A stretch of 39,025 nt of DNA from Bacteroidales bacterium (GTDB lineage Bacteria > Bacteroidota > Bacteroidia > Bacteroidales > UBA7960): positions 1 to 39,025 of the forward strand of contig PWON01000218.1 of the NCBI GenBank assembly GCA_003557385.1. The letters run 5' to 3'. The notes beneath the pieces are model-generated. The model did no database searches and was not told the DNA's origin. It worked only from the letters and a program-made list of their open reading frames with translations. The position numbers and the translations under genes were made by a program. This document shows, in pieces, positions 18,910 through 28,400 of this stretch; within the stretch, counting starts at the first letter, position 1, and each line of letters begins with the position of its first letter.

Positions 18910-21900
18910 CTTGTATGTTTTTTGAGTCTGATGATATATAAGAATACACGGCAGGAACCACAAAAAGGGTCAAAAAAGTCGATAAAACAAGTCCGCCAAT
19001 TACCGCCACACCCATGGCCATACGTCCCTGGGCCCCTTCACCGAAACCGAGGGTCAGGGGCATTACGCCTAAAATGGTCGACAAACTGGTCATCAGGATC
19101 GGCCTGAAACGCGCAGCAGCAGCATCCTTGATGGCTTCGATTTTCGCCAAGCCGGCCTGTTTGCGCTGATTGGCAAATTCCACCATCAGGATCCCATTTT
19201 TTGACACCAGCCCAATCAGCATGATGATGCCGATCTGACTGAAGATATTCATGGTGATGCCAAAATACCACATAAAGATCATGGCTCCGGTCATGGCCAG
19301 GGGTACGGTCATCATCACAATCAGCGGGTCTTTGAAGCTTTCGAACTGGGCCGACAGGACCAGGAAAATGAGTACAATGGCCAGGACAAAGGCAAACACC
19401 AGGCTTGATGAGCTTTCCTCGTAATCTTTTGAATCGCCTGCCAGGGCCGTTCTGAAGGTTTCGTCCAGTACTTCGTCAGCGATCTTGTCCATTTCTGCAA
19501 TCCCCTCGCTGATGGTCCTGCCGGGCGCCAGGTTGGCCGAGACCGTAGCCGCTACAAAACGGTTGTAGCGATAAAGCTGGGGTGGCGCAGTATGTTCCCG
19601 CAAGGTCACCAGGTTGTCTAACTGTACCATGTCGCCTCTGTTGCTTCGAACATAGAGTGATTTCAAATCAAGCGGTGTGTTCCTGTCTTCGCGGCTCAGT
19701 TCTCCTAGAACCTGGTATTGCTTGCCGTGCATAAAGAAATACCCGAAACGTTGCCCGCTCAATGCCAGCTGCAGGGTTTGCCCGATGTTTTGTGTCGATA
19801 CCCCCATGGCATTGGCTTTGTCCCGGTCGATATGGATCTGCATTTCCGGAAGGTTAAACCGCAGGTTTACATCGGCCATTTGCAATATAGAATTGTCGTT
19901 GACCTTTTCCATAAATTCCGGCAACACTTCCCGCAGGCGTTCAATGCTCTGTGCCTGCAGTACATATTGCACGGGGCGTCCGGAACGGCGACCCCCGAAC
20001 GTGGATTGCTGATTCACAAAAGCAATGGCTCTGGTCTTGTCGCGGAGCACCGAAGAAAGGCGGTTGGCAATATCCTGCTGACTTGCTTCCCTTTGGTTGG
20101 GCTTTCTGAGTATTACGCGCACATTTGACCATCCGCCAAACACCATGGAGGTGATGGATTCCCGTTCAGGCACCAGTTCCGTCGCCAGGTCGGCAATGTC
20201 ATCAATATAATCCCGCATGAATTCATAGGTAGTACCTTCCGGGGCCCGGGCGTTGATGGTCAGCATGGAACGGTCTTCGAGGGGGGCCATCTCCCCCGGT
20301 ATATTGCTGTAGAGCACCACTACAAGCCCGGCCGCAGCAACAAGAATCACAATGGCCAGCCACCTGCGGGCCAGGAAGCGATTCAAAGAGTTTGCATATA
20401 ATTGATTCACTTTTTGAAAGAATCCTTCCGTGCGGGTATAAAAGCGTCCTTTTTTGGTTCGTTGCTTGAGTATTTTGGTGGAGATCATCGGGGTAAAACT
20501 CAAGGCAACGAAGGAAGATATCAGCACAGCGCCAGCGATTACAATGCTGAACTCCCTGAACAAGCGGCCGGTCATACCTTCAAGGAAAACAATGGGAAAG
20601 AAGACCGCCACAAGGGTGATGGTAGTGGCAATGATGGCAAAGAATATCTCTTTGGACCCTGCCAGGCCCGCCTCAATGGGGGTCATTCCCCTTTCGATCT
20701 TGACATAGATATTCTCCATCATCACAATGGCATCATCCACCACCAGACCAATGGCCAGTACAATGGCCAGAAGCGTAAGCACATTTACACTGAAACCAGC
20801 CGCGTACATGATGAAAAAAGACCCGATCAATGAAACGGGAATCACCAGGACGGGGATAATGGTTGTACGCCAGTCGCGCAGAAACAAAAAGATAATGATC
20901 ACTACCAGAATAAAGGCAATGAATATGGTGTTGCGCACCTCCCGGATAGATGAACGGATAAATTCGGTGTTGTCAAATCCGATATTGATGGCCACATCAT
21001 CCGGGATATCCCTTTTGATGTATTCCAGGCGTCGATACACTTCATCGGCAATGTCAATATGATTGGAGCCCGGCTGCGGGACTATGGCATTGCCCACCAG
21101 GGGAACCCCATCGCGGCGGACAATGCCACGCAGGTCTTCGGGGCCAAGTTCGGCACGCCCGATGTCCCTGAACCGGACCACGCGGCCGTTGTCTTCGCTG
21201 ATGATCATATTGTTGAATTCATCCGGGGTAGACATCAATCCAAGTGTCCGGATGGTCAACTGTACCATGTTCCCTTCGATGCTGCCCGAGGGGAACTCTA
21301 CATTCTCCCTCAACAGGGCATTCCTGACATCAAGCGGCGTAAGCCCGTATCCAGCCATCTTGGCCGGATCGAGCCATAAACGCATGGCATAACGTTTTTG
21401 TCCCCAAATATGGATCCCGCTGACCCCCGGAATCGTTTGCAACTGCTCCCGCAGTGTAAGTTCAGCAATTTCAGACAATTCCAATAAGTTGCGGGTTTCA
21501 CTCTCGACGGTTACAAACATGATGGGACTTGCATCGGCATCGGCCTTGGAAACGATGGGCGGATCAACATCCCTGGGAAGCCTGCGTTGCGCTTGTGCCA
21601 CCTTGTCACGCACATCATTTGCAGCGGTTTCCATATCAACGCTTAATTCAAATTCCACGGTGATATTGCTGCTGCCCTGGCGGCTCATGCTGGTGATGGT
21701 CCGGATCCCGGGCACTGCGTTGATGGCCTGTTCAAGGGGTTCAGTGATTTGTGTTTCAATCACATCTGAATTGGCACCGGGATAAGAAGTGCGCACGGAA
21801 ATAATGGGCGGATCCACACTGGGAAATTCCCGCACACCCAGGTAGGTCATTCCGATCAATCCAAACAGGAGGATAACAATGGTGAATACGGAGGCCAGCA

Positions 21901-21934
21901 CAGGCCTTTGAATGCTCAATGATGATAAACTCAT
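18884..21934 (-). CDS. Efflux RND transporter permease (HAE1/AcrB-like)
   Basis: 1016 aa; GLVVDDAIVMMENI, GLVSKNGILMVEFANQ, RPILMTSLSTILGVMPL. Confidence 0.96.
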   Translation of the reverse strand: MSLSSLSIQRPVLASVFTIVILLFGLIGMTYLGVREFPSVDPPIISVRTSYPGANSDVIETQITEPLEQAINAVPGIRTITSMSRQGSSNITVEFELSVDMETAANDVRDKVAQAQRRLPRDVDPPIVSKADADASPIMFVTVESETRNLLELSEIAELTLREQLQTIPGVSGIHIWGQKRYAMRLWLDPAKMAGYGLTPLDVRNALLRENVEFPSGSIEGNMVQLTIRTLGLMSTPDEFNNMIISEDNGRVVRFRDIGRAELGPEDLRGIVRRDGVPLVGNAIVPQPGSNHIDIADEVYRRLEYIKRDIPDDVAINIGFDNTEFIRSSIREVRNTIFIAFILVVIIIFLFLRDWRTTIIPVLVIPVSLIGSFFIMYAAGFSVNVLTLLAIVLAIGLVVDDAIVMMENIYVKIERGMTPIEAGLAGSKEIFFAIIATTITLVAVFFPIVFLEGMTGRLFREFSIVIAGAVLISSFVALSFTPMISTKILKQRTKKGRFYTRTEGFFQKVNQLYANSLNRFLARRWLAIVILVAAAGLVVVLYSNIPGEMAPLEDRSMLTINARAPEGTTYEFMRDYIDDIADLATELVPERESITSMVFGGWSNVRVILRKPNQREASQQDIANRLSSVLRDKTRAIAFVNQQSTFGGRRSGRPVQYVLQAQSIERLREVLPEFMEKVNDNSILQMADVNLRFNLPEMQIHIDRDKANAMGVSTQNIGQTLQLALSGQRFGYFFMHGKQYQVLGELSREDRNTPLDLKSLYVRSNRGDMVQLDNLVTLREHTAPPQLYRYNRFVAATVSANLAPGRTISEGIAEMDKIADEVLDETFRTALAGDSKDYEESSSSLVFAFVLAIVLIFLVLSAQFESFKDPLIVMMTVPLAMTGAMIFMWYFGITMNIFSQIGIIMLIGLVSKNGILMVEFANQRKQAGLAKIEAIKDAAAARFRPILMTSLSTILGVMPLTLGFGEGAQGRMAMGVAVIGGLVLSTFLTLFVVPAVYSYISSDSKNIQDEFQESHS

Positions 21935-21944
21935 TGTTTTTCGA

Positions 21945-23018
21945 TTATAAATTTTCCAAAACTACCGGCAGCCCATGGCGGAGTTGCAACACACCGGTGG
22001 TCAGCAACGTATCGCCAAACGCCAGGCCGTCAAGGATCTGCACCCTGTCTTCGGTACGAATCCCGGTCCTGACATACCTGGCCTCCGCTTGTCCTGACCT
22101 GTATATAAACACCCTGTCACCCTCCATTTCGGGGATCAGGGCCTCTGAAGGAATGGCTATGGCGTCGGGGGTTTCTGATAGCTGCATGGTGATTGACGCA
22201 AAACGTCCGGGTTTCATTTCTTCGTCCACATTGTCGTACAACGCACGAACACGGATTGTGCGGGTCCTGTCGTCTACCACGGGGTTTACCGCATACACCT
22301 CTGCCCGCATTGGCTCCAGCACACCATCCACACGGAAATCTATGGGAAAACCAGGCATGATTTCACCGGCATAACGTTCGGGGACGGTGAATTCCAGTTT
22401 CAGCGGACTGACCTTGATCAGCCGGGCCAAACGTGTATTCGGCGAGGCAAAGCCGCCCTCACTCAGGTAACGCAAACCGACAATGCCATCAAAGGGGGCC
22501 CGGATCTCTGTTTCCGCAATGCGTGCCTCCAGCAGTTCGATATCCGCATCAAGGGTTTCCAGTTCGGTAACAGCCTGGTCGTATGCTTCCTGGCTGATGG
22601 CATCCCGTTCCAGAAGGCTCCGCTGTCGAAATTCCCTTTCAACAAGCAGGCGCCGCTGGGCCCGCAGTTTTTGCAGCTGCGCCTGGAGATGCCTGTCGTT
22701 CATTTTGGCCAGCAAATCACCCTCCTGCACGTGTGAGCCTTCGCGGAAATAGAGTCCTATCACCTTTCCGCTGGTTTCAAATGCCAGATCAACCTCTTCA
22801 TCCGGAAGCAGGGTTCCGGTGCTTCTTACCAGATCACGCATGGGGGTTGGCGTCAGAACGTATCCCCTCACATTGAGCGCACGACGTTGCTGGGGCTGAA
22901 ATGCCGTTTCTGCATCTGTCCCTCCAGAGAACAATGGCCTGACCTTCGGATAGGCAATGATCCCCACAAGCAGGGTCAGAATGGCAAGATTTACTAAAAA
23001 CCGAAAGCTTTTATTCAT
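21945..23018 (-). CDS. Efflux RND transporter periplasmic adaptor (MFP) subunit
   Basis: Lipoyl/hairpin pattern GTLLPDEEVDLAFETSGKVIGLYFREGSHVQEGDLLAKM, RAPFDGIVGLRYLSEGGF. Confidence 0.95.
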   Translation of the reverse strand: MNKSFRFLVNLAILTLLVGIIAYPKVRPLFSGGTDAETAFQPQQRRALNVRGYVLTPTPMRDLVRSTGTLLPDEEVDLAFETSGKVIGLYFREGSHVQEGDLLAKMNDRHLQAQLQKLRAQRRLLVEREFRQRSLLERDAISQEAYDQAVTELETLDADIELLEARIAETEIRAPFDGIVGLRYLSEGGFASPNTRLARLIKVSPLKLEFTVPERYAGEIMPGFPIDFRVDGVLEPMRAEVYAVNPVVDDRTRTIRVRALYDNVDEEMKPGRFASITMQLSETPDAIAIPSEALIPEMEGDRVFIYRSGQAEARYVRTGIRTEDRVQILDGLAFGDTLLTTGVLQLRHGLPVVLENL

Positions 23019-23055
23019 TGAAAAGAGTCTGTAAAATAAAACAATATTATTTGAC

Positions 23056-23063
23056 CAAATATA
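23056..23063 (-). promoter_or_regulatory. Candidate -7 box TATATTTG for the RND operon
   Basis: CAAATATA on + strand, 38 bp upstream of the adaptor start. Confidence 0.4.
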
Positions 23064-23105
23064 TACTCAATAGTTTAATGCCTTATAAAAATTCCTGTAT
23101 ATTTT

Positions 23106-23121
23106 AACTGTTTAAACAGTT
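23106..23121. promoter_or_regulatory. 16-bp perfect palindrome AACTGTTTAAACAGTT upstream of RND operon
   Basis: Sequence equals its own reverse complement; TetR-type operator-like. Confidence 0.5.
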
Positions 23122-23245
23122 GAAGCGGCAAAATGTTTCAGCAACCCATACATACATTGATTTGTTTATATGTGGATCATTTTGTTAATTTGCAGTTTGT
23201 CAGGACCAGGAAGTTTTGGGCTTGGACTGAATTATTCGTTGCCAG

Positions 23246-23818
23246 GTGGAGCTAAGAAACAAACTTAACATACCCAATGTACTGTCTTTTTACCGGCTGC
23301 TGTCTTTCCCGGTAATCCTTATTCTGGCGTTGGCGGGCTATAAGCAGGTCTTTGCCGTGCTGATCATCATCAACCTGATCACAGATGTGCTCGATGGATT
23401 GATTGCCAGGCTGCTGAAACAACAAACCGAATTTGGCGCCCGGATAGATTCCATTGCGGATATAAGCACCTATATATTGGTGTTTTTGGGCGTATGGTTG
23501 TTTAAACGGGATGATTTTGCCCCGCATGTGGTGAGTTTTTCTATATTCATCGGCTTGCTGATCACTGCACTGGGCCTATCACTTGTTAAATTTGGCCGGT
23601 TTCCGAGTCTACACCTGTATTCCTGGAAAATCGGGGGCTACATCAAGGGCACCTTCTTTTTTACGCTCTTTGCCTTTGGGTTCTTCACACCGTTTTATTA
23701 CATCATGGTGTACTGGGGGATTTTGGCATTTCTGGAACACATCATCATCCAGCTCATTATTCCGGAGATGCGAAGTAATGTGAAGGGGTTGTTTTGGGTA
23801 CTTGGGAAGAAGAAGTAG
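23246..23818 (+). CDS. CDP-alcohol phosphatidyltransferase family protein (GTG start)
   Basis: Exact family signature DG(x2)AR(x8)G(x3)D(x3)D in DVLDGLIARLLKQQTEFGARIDSIAD. Confidence 0.95.
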   Translation: MELRNKLNIPNVLSFYRLLSFPVILILALAGYKQVFAVLIIINLITDVLDGLIARLLKQQTEFGARIDSIADISTYILVFLGVWLFKRDDFAPHVVSFSIFIGLLITALGLSLVKFGRFPSLHLYSWKIGGYIKGTFFFTLFAFGFFTPFYYIMVYWGILAFLEHIIIQLIIPEMRSNVKGLFWVLGKKK

Positions 23819-23853
23819 TTAGTAATTAGTATTTAGTAATTAGTAATTAGTAG
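23819..23853. repeat. Five tandem 7-bp units, consensus TTAGTAA
   Basis: TTAGTAA TTAGTAT TTAGTAA TTAGTAA TTAGTAG, starting at the base after the TAG stop codon. Confidence 0.9.
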
Positions 23854-23978
23854 GTTTTTTTGGTGGTTTGGTGGAGATATTTGGTGATTATGGGGTTGTC
23901 CGGGGGATGTTGTGTTTAATACATGCATGTTATCGGATTGCCGGTAAGGTTAACACATATATATAATTGCGTTTTGCG

Positions 23979-24770
23979 ATGGAGGGTTTGTTATACCGGA
24001 TCATAGTTGTGTACTTCGTACTGGGGGCGATTGCCTTTGCTTTCATAGGACGGGGCAAAAGCCGGGATCAGAAGAAGGAGATCTGGTTGAAATACGGCAC
24101 CTATGTGATCATTATCCACGCAATGTTTGGGAGCATTTATTACGGGTGGTATTTTTTTTCGATCCTGGCCTTTTTGATTGTGGCCGTTGGTTATACGGAA
24201 CTCATTAAGGTATGGTGGTCCGGGAGGATGCGTGCCGGTATTGTGGAAAAAACCCGTGGAGTCAATGAAGAAAACCGCAAGGTTCATGGACTGCCTGCCG
24301 GACATGGTTTCTTTATCCTGTCGGTTGTTTGTTATACCATACTGGCAGTGCCTTTCCTGTTGTTCAGCTTTTCAGCACAGGGGTTTTTGTATTTTCTTTT
24401 TGTTGTAGTTACCATATTTGATGCATTCAGCCAGATAAGCGGTCAGTTGCTGGGTGGAAAAAAACTGATCCCGTCGGTGAGTCCGCGCAAAACAATAGCC
24501 GGTTTGGCCGGCGGGGGCTTAGTTGCGTTAACTACAGCAGTGTTTTTGGGAGGCTTTATCAATGCCGGTTGGATCTCTGCCTTGCTTTTAAGCTCCATCA
24601 TCGTTATCTTTGCATTGATGGGCGACCTACTGGCATCCTATTATAAGAGAAAATACGATGTCAAGGATTTTGGGAGTCTTTTGCCTGGGCATGGCGGATT
24701 TCTCGACAGGTTTGACAGCCTGATTGCCGGCGGTGCCGCCATGTATTTATTCATTAACCTGATGTCATGA
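23979..24770 (+). CDS. Phosphatidate cytidylyltransferase (CdsA-like)
   Basis: C-terminal CdsA signature SYYKRKYDVKDFGSLLPGHGGFLDRFDS; multi-TM. ATG at 23979 preferred over the TTG at 23967. Confidence 0.93.
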   Translation: MEGLLYRIIVVYFVLGAIAFAFIGRGKSRDQKKEIWLKYGTYVIIIHAMFGSIYYGWYFFSILAFLIVAVGYTELIKVWWSGRMRAGIVEKTRGVNEENRKVHGLPAGHGFFILSVVCYTILAVPFLLFSFSAQGFLYFLFVVVTIFDAFSQISGQLLGGKKLIPSVSPRKTIAGLAGGGLVALTTAVFLGGFINAGWISALLLSSIIVIFALMGDLLASYYKRKYDVKDFGSLLPGHGGFLDRFDSLIAGGAAMYLFINLMS

Positions 24771-25438
24771 GCCAGGAACTATTCTTTACCATTTTATACA
24801 TCATCGCGTTCAGTATCATACTGGCCACCGGTGAAGTCCTGCATTCCATCCTGAAAGTCAAAACGGAGTATACCAGGAAATTTGCCCACAGTACTGCCTC
24901 ACTGCTTTCTTTGACCTTTCCCCTGATCTATAACTCCTACGAATATGTTCTGGTCATGGGGATTGTATTTTTCCTGTTGTTGCTCGTTGCCAAATGGCGT
25001 CATCTTTTGCGCTCCATCGATGATGTGTCCAGGACAACGTATGGCGGCGTATTGCTGCCCGTAGCCATTGCCGGCTCATTTATTGTCTCCGTTTGGCTTG
25101 ATGACACCAAATTATTCATTTTGCCCATTTTGTTGCTGGGCGTAAGTGATTCGCTGGCGGGGATCACGGGAGTTTACTTCGGCGAAAAGCTTCGTAAAGT
25201 CACCATGTTTTACAGGCAACTTAATAAAACCTACCTGGGCAGTTCAGTGTTTTTCCTCACATCTTTGGTCATTTCCATCTTTACACTACACTATTTTCTG
25301 GGCAATTACGATACACTGACCATTGTCATGGCCTTATCAGTGGCAGGCGCGACAGCCCTGGTGGAAGTGTTCAGTTCAAAAGGCTTTGACAATTTTACCG
25401 TTCCGCTTACTGCCCTGATCATTTTATTGTTGTTTTAG
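24767..25438 (+). CDS. Dolichol/phytol-kinase-like or diacylglycerol-kinase-like CTP-dependent membrane kinase
   Basis: RKFAHSTASL, GVSDSLAGITGVYFGE, KTYLGSSVFF motifs; ATGA overlap with preceding gene. Confidence 0.75.
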   Translation: MSQELFFTILYIIAFSIILATGEVLHSILKVKTEYTRKFAHSTASLLSLTFPLIYNSYEYVLVMGIVFFLLLLVAKWRHLLRSIDDVSRTTYGGVLLPVAIAGSFIVSVWLDDTKLFILPILLLGVSDSLAGITGVYFGEKLRKVTMFYRQLNKTYLGSSVFFLTSLVISIFTLHYFLGNYDTLTIVMALSVAGATALVEVFSSKGFDNFTVPLTALIILLLF

Positions 25439-25454
25439 ATAAGAATGCCCCGAT

Positions 25455-28400
25455 ATGCGCATTTACAGTGGTCTTAGAAAAAAGCACCGGCTTCCGCAAG
25501 AGTTGTTTGCAACCGACGGAACATTGTCTACAAACAATTTCCCGGTCCTTCGACGTTTGGTCTTTCTGCTCAACAGCCACAAAAAAACAGGCGAAGCATT
25601 GTATCCCGGCGAGCTGAGGGCTTCTTCGTTGTTGTTGGAAATTTCGCAATACATTTTCGGCATCTATGCAAAAGAGATTAAAAGAGATGTTTTTTCTGAA
25701 GCCCACCAACACCTGGTCAACCGGATGGGCAACAATCCATTGTTCTCCCTGGCAGAAGACATTACCAGGTGTTTCCCTCCATCGGAAGTTTTTGAACGAC
25801 GCACAACAGCGGCCCAATACCTGAGCAAAAGAACAAATCAACGATCGAATCTGCATCTGGCCATTGAAGAAGCGCTGCTGTTGCATCTGGCCAATGAGAA
25901 TCCCGCCAACAAAAGAATAAAGTTTCTGTTCGACAAAACTTATCTGGATGACTCCAGGAGTTTTGACAGGCTGATTGACCGGCTGGAAAGCTTTCTTCAG
26001 ACCTTACCGCCTTTCGGGCCGGAACGCCTTGACATATCCTCGTTTTTAAAAACCCCGTTCAGGATTTCACCTAACAACATAGAAGGCCAGATCGACTACG
26101 TTTTGCATCACTGGAGACATTTTCTGCCTGAGTCACTGCTGCTGAAACTCGCCCGGAGCAAAGACCTGATGAAGGAAGATTACCATATGGGAGGACACGG
26201 GGGCGGCGGGGCACCTCCAGGTGTGGTACCCGGTTATGGGAAAAAAGGACAGGAAGGCCAAATGCGGCTTGGCAAATCAGGGTTTGATGCCATACAGGCG
26301 GCGTCTGAAGACTATGAAGAAGCCGAAGCCTTCACCATGGACACCCATTGGATGCCCCGGGTGGTATTGATCGCCAAGAATACCTATGTGTGGCTTGACC
26401 AGCTTTCGAAAAGATACCAACGCGAAATACGCAGGCTCGATCAGATTCCTGATGAGGAACTCGACCGTTTGGCCCGATGGCATTTTACCGGGCTTTGGCT
26501 GATCGGCATCTGGGAAAGGAGCACTGCCTCGCGCAAGATCAAACACCTGATGGGCAACCAGGATGCCATATCCTCAGCCTATGCACTCTACGATTATGAA
26601 ATTGCCGGTGACCTGGGAGGTGAACAGGCCTACCACAACCTGAATGAAAGGGCGCGCATGCGCGGATTGCGGCTTGCAAGCGATATGGTGCCCAATCATA
26701 CAGGCATCTACTCCAGATGGGTAATCGAACACCCAGATTATTTTATACAGTCCAGCCATTCGCCATTTCCGGGTTATTCGTTTACGGGTGAAAATCTTTC
26801 AGACTATCCCCATATCGAAGTCCGCATCGAAGACGGGTATTACAACAAAACCGATGCCGCTGTGGTCTTTCAGCGTATCGACAAGCAGCACAATGAAGTA
26901 CGTTATATCTATCACGGGAATGATGGCACCATGATGCCCTGGAACGACACCGCCCAACTCGACATGATCAAGTCCGAAGTGCGCGAAGCAGTGATGCAGA
27001 AGATCTTTGGTGTAGCCCGCAAATTTTCCATCATCCGTTTTGACGCCGCCATGACGCTGGCAAAAAAACACTTTTCAAGGTTGTGGTATCCAAGGCCGGG
27101 AAGCGGGGGCGATATCCCCTCACGTGCAGATCATGCCATGTCAAAACAAGCCTTTGACAAGTTGTTCCCTGTTGAGTTCTGGCGCGAAGTTGTTGACCGC
27201 ATCAATGCCGAAATGCCTGAAACACTGTTGCTGGCTGAAGCATTCTGGTTCATGGAGGGTTATTTTGTCAGGACACTTGGCATGCACCGGGTCTACAACT
27301 CAGCGTTCATGCACATGCTGAAAAACGAAGAAAACGAAAAATACAGGGATCTGATCAGCAACACCCTGGAGTTCGAACCGGAAATCCTCAAGCGTTATGT
27401 GAACTTTATGAGCAATCCCGATGAGGAAACAGCGATACAGCAATTTGGCACCGGAGACAAATATTTTGGCATCTGCGTGCTGATGAACACCCTGCCCGGA
27501 CTTCCGATGTTTGCCCACGGCCAGATCGAAGGCTTTACAGAAAAGTACGGGATGGAATACCAGCGTGCATACTATCATGAACATCCCAATCAAGAAATGA
27601 CAGACCGACACGAAAGGGAAATATTCCCCCTGGTGGGGAAACGTTATCTTTTTAGTGAAGTGCAACATTTCAACCTGTATGATTATATTGGTGATGACGG
27701 GCGCCTCAACGAAAATGTATTTGCTTTCAGCAATCGCCATGGCGATGAAAAAGCCCTCATCCTGTTCAACAACAAATATGAAATGGCCGGTGGGCATATC
27801 CGCACGTCGGCTCCCAGGCTGTCCACAGAAGGCAGCGACAAGAAAATGACCACCACTGTGTTGGCCGATGCCCTTGGCATACAGCATTCCGGTAATATGT
27901 ATTATCATGCGCGAGAGCATATTTCCGGGCTGGAGTATTTATTCAGGGGTGAGGATATCCACCGGGAAGGGTTTCATTGGTCACTCCGGGGGTTTGAATA
28001 CCGCGTGTTTTTGTCTTTCAGGGAACTGCATGATCGGGACGGGAGCCTGGCAGCATTGCACGGCAGGCTGGGAGGCCGGGGGACGGAATCGCTGAAGAAA
28101 GCCCTGACGATGCAGAAACTGGGAGATGTCCATGCCGCTTTTGAACACATATTTGATCATGAATCACTGCACGCCTTTATTGAAAACGCTGTTCGCGCCG
28201 GGAAACCCGCCAGCCACCAAAACAGCATTGACTTGCTTTGCAGTAAATTCCAACGCTTTGCAGAAATTGTCTGTCAAAAGCTTGACATAACCGACAATTC
28301 CGTCCAACTGAGCAAAGCGTTCCGGCAACACCTGGAAGCCATTCCCCCTGGGATGGATTATCTGTCGATCCCCGGTCACCGGGAAAAACCCACGCCCTCA

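Noticed and set aside
23819-23853. CRISPR-like array
   Set aside because: 7-bp head-to-tail units without spacers; simple tandem repeat, no cas genes nearby
27300-27920. 206-aa minus-strand ORF in the GH13-like gene
   Set aside because: Antisense shadow of a gene with clear GH13 motifs
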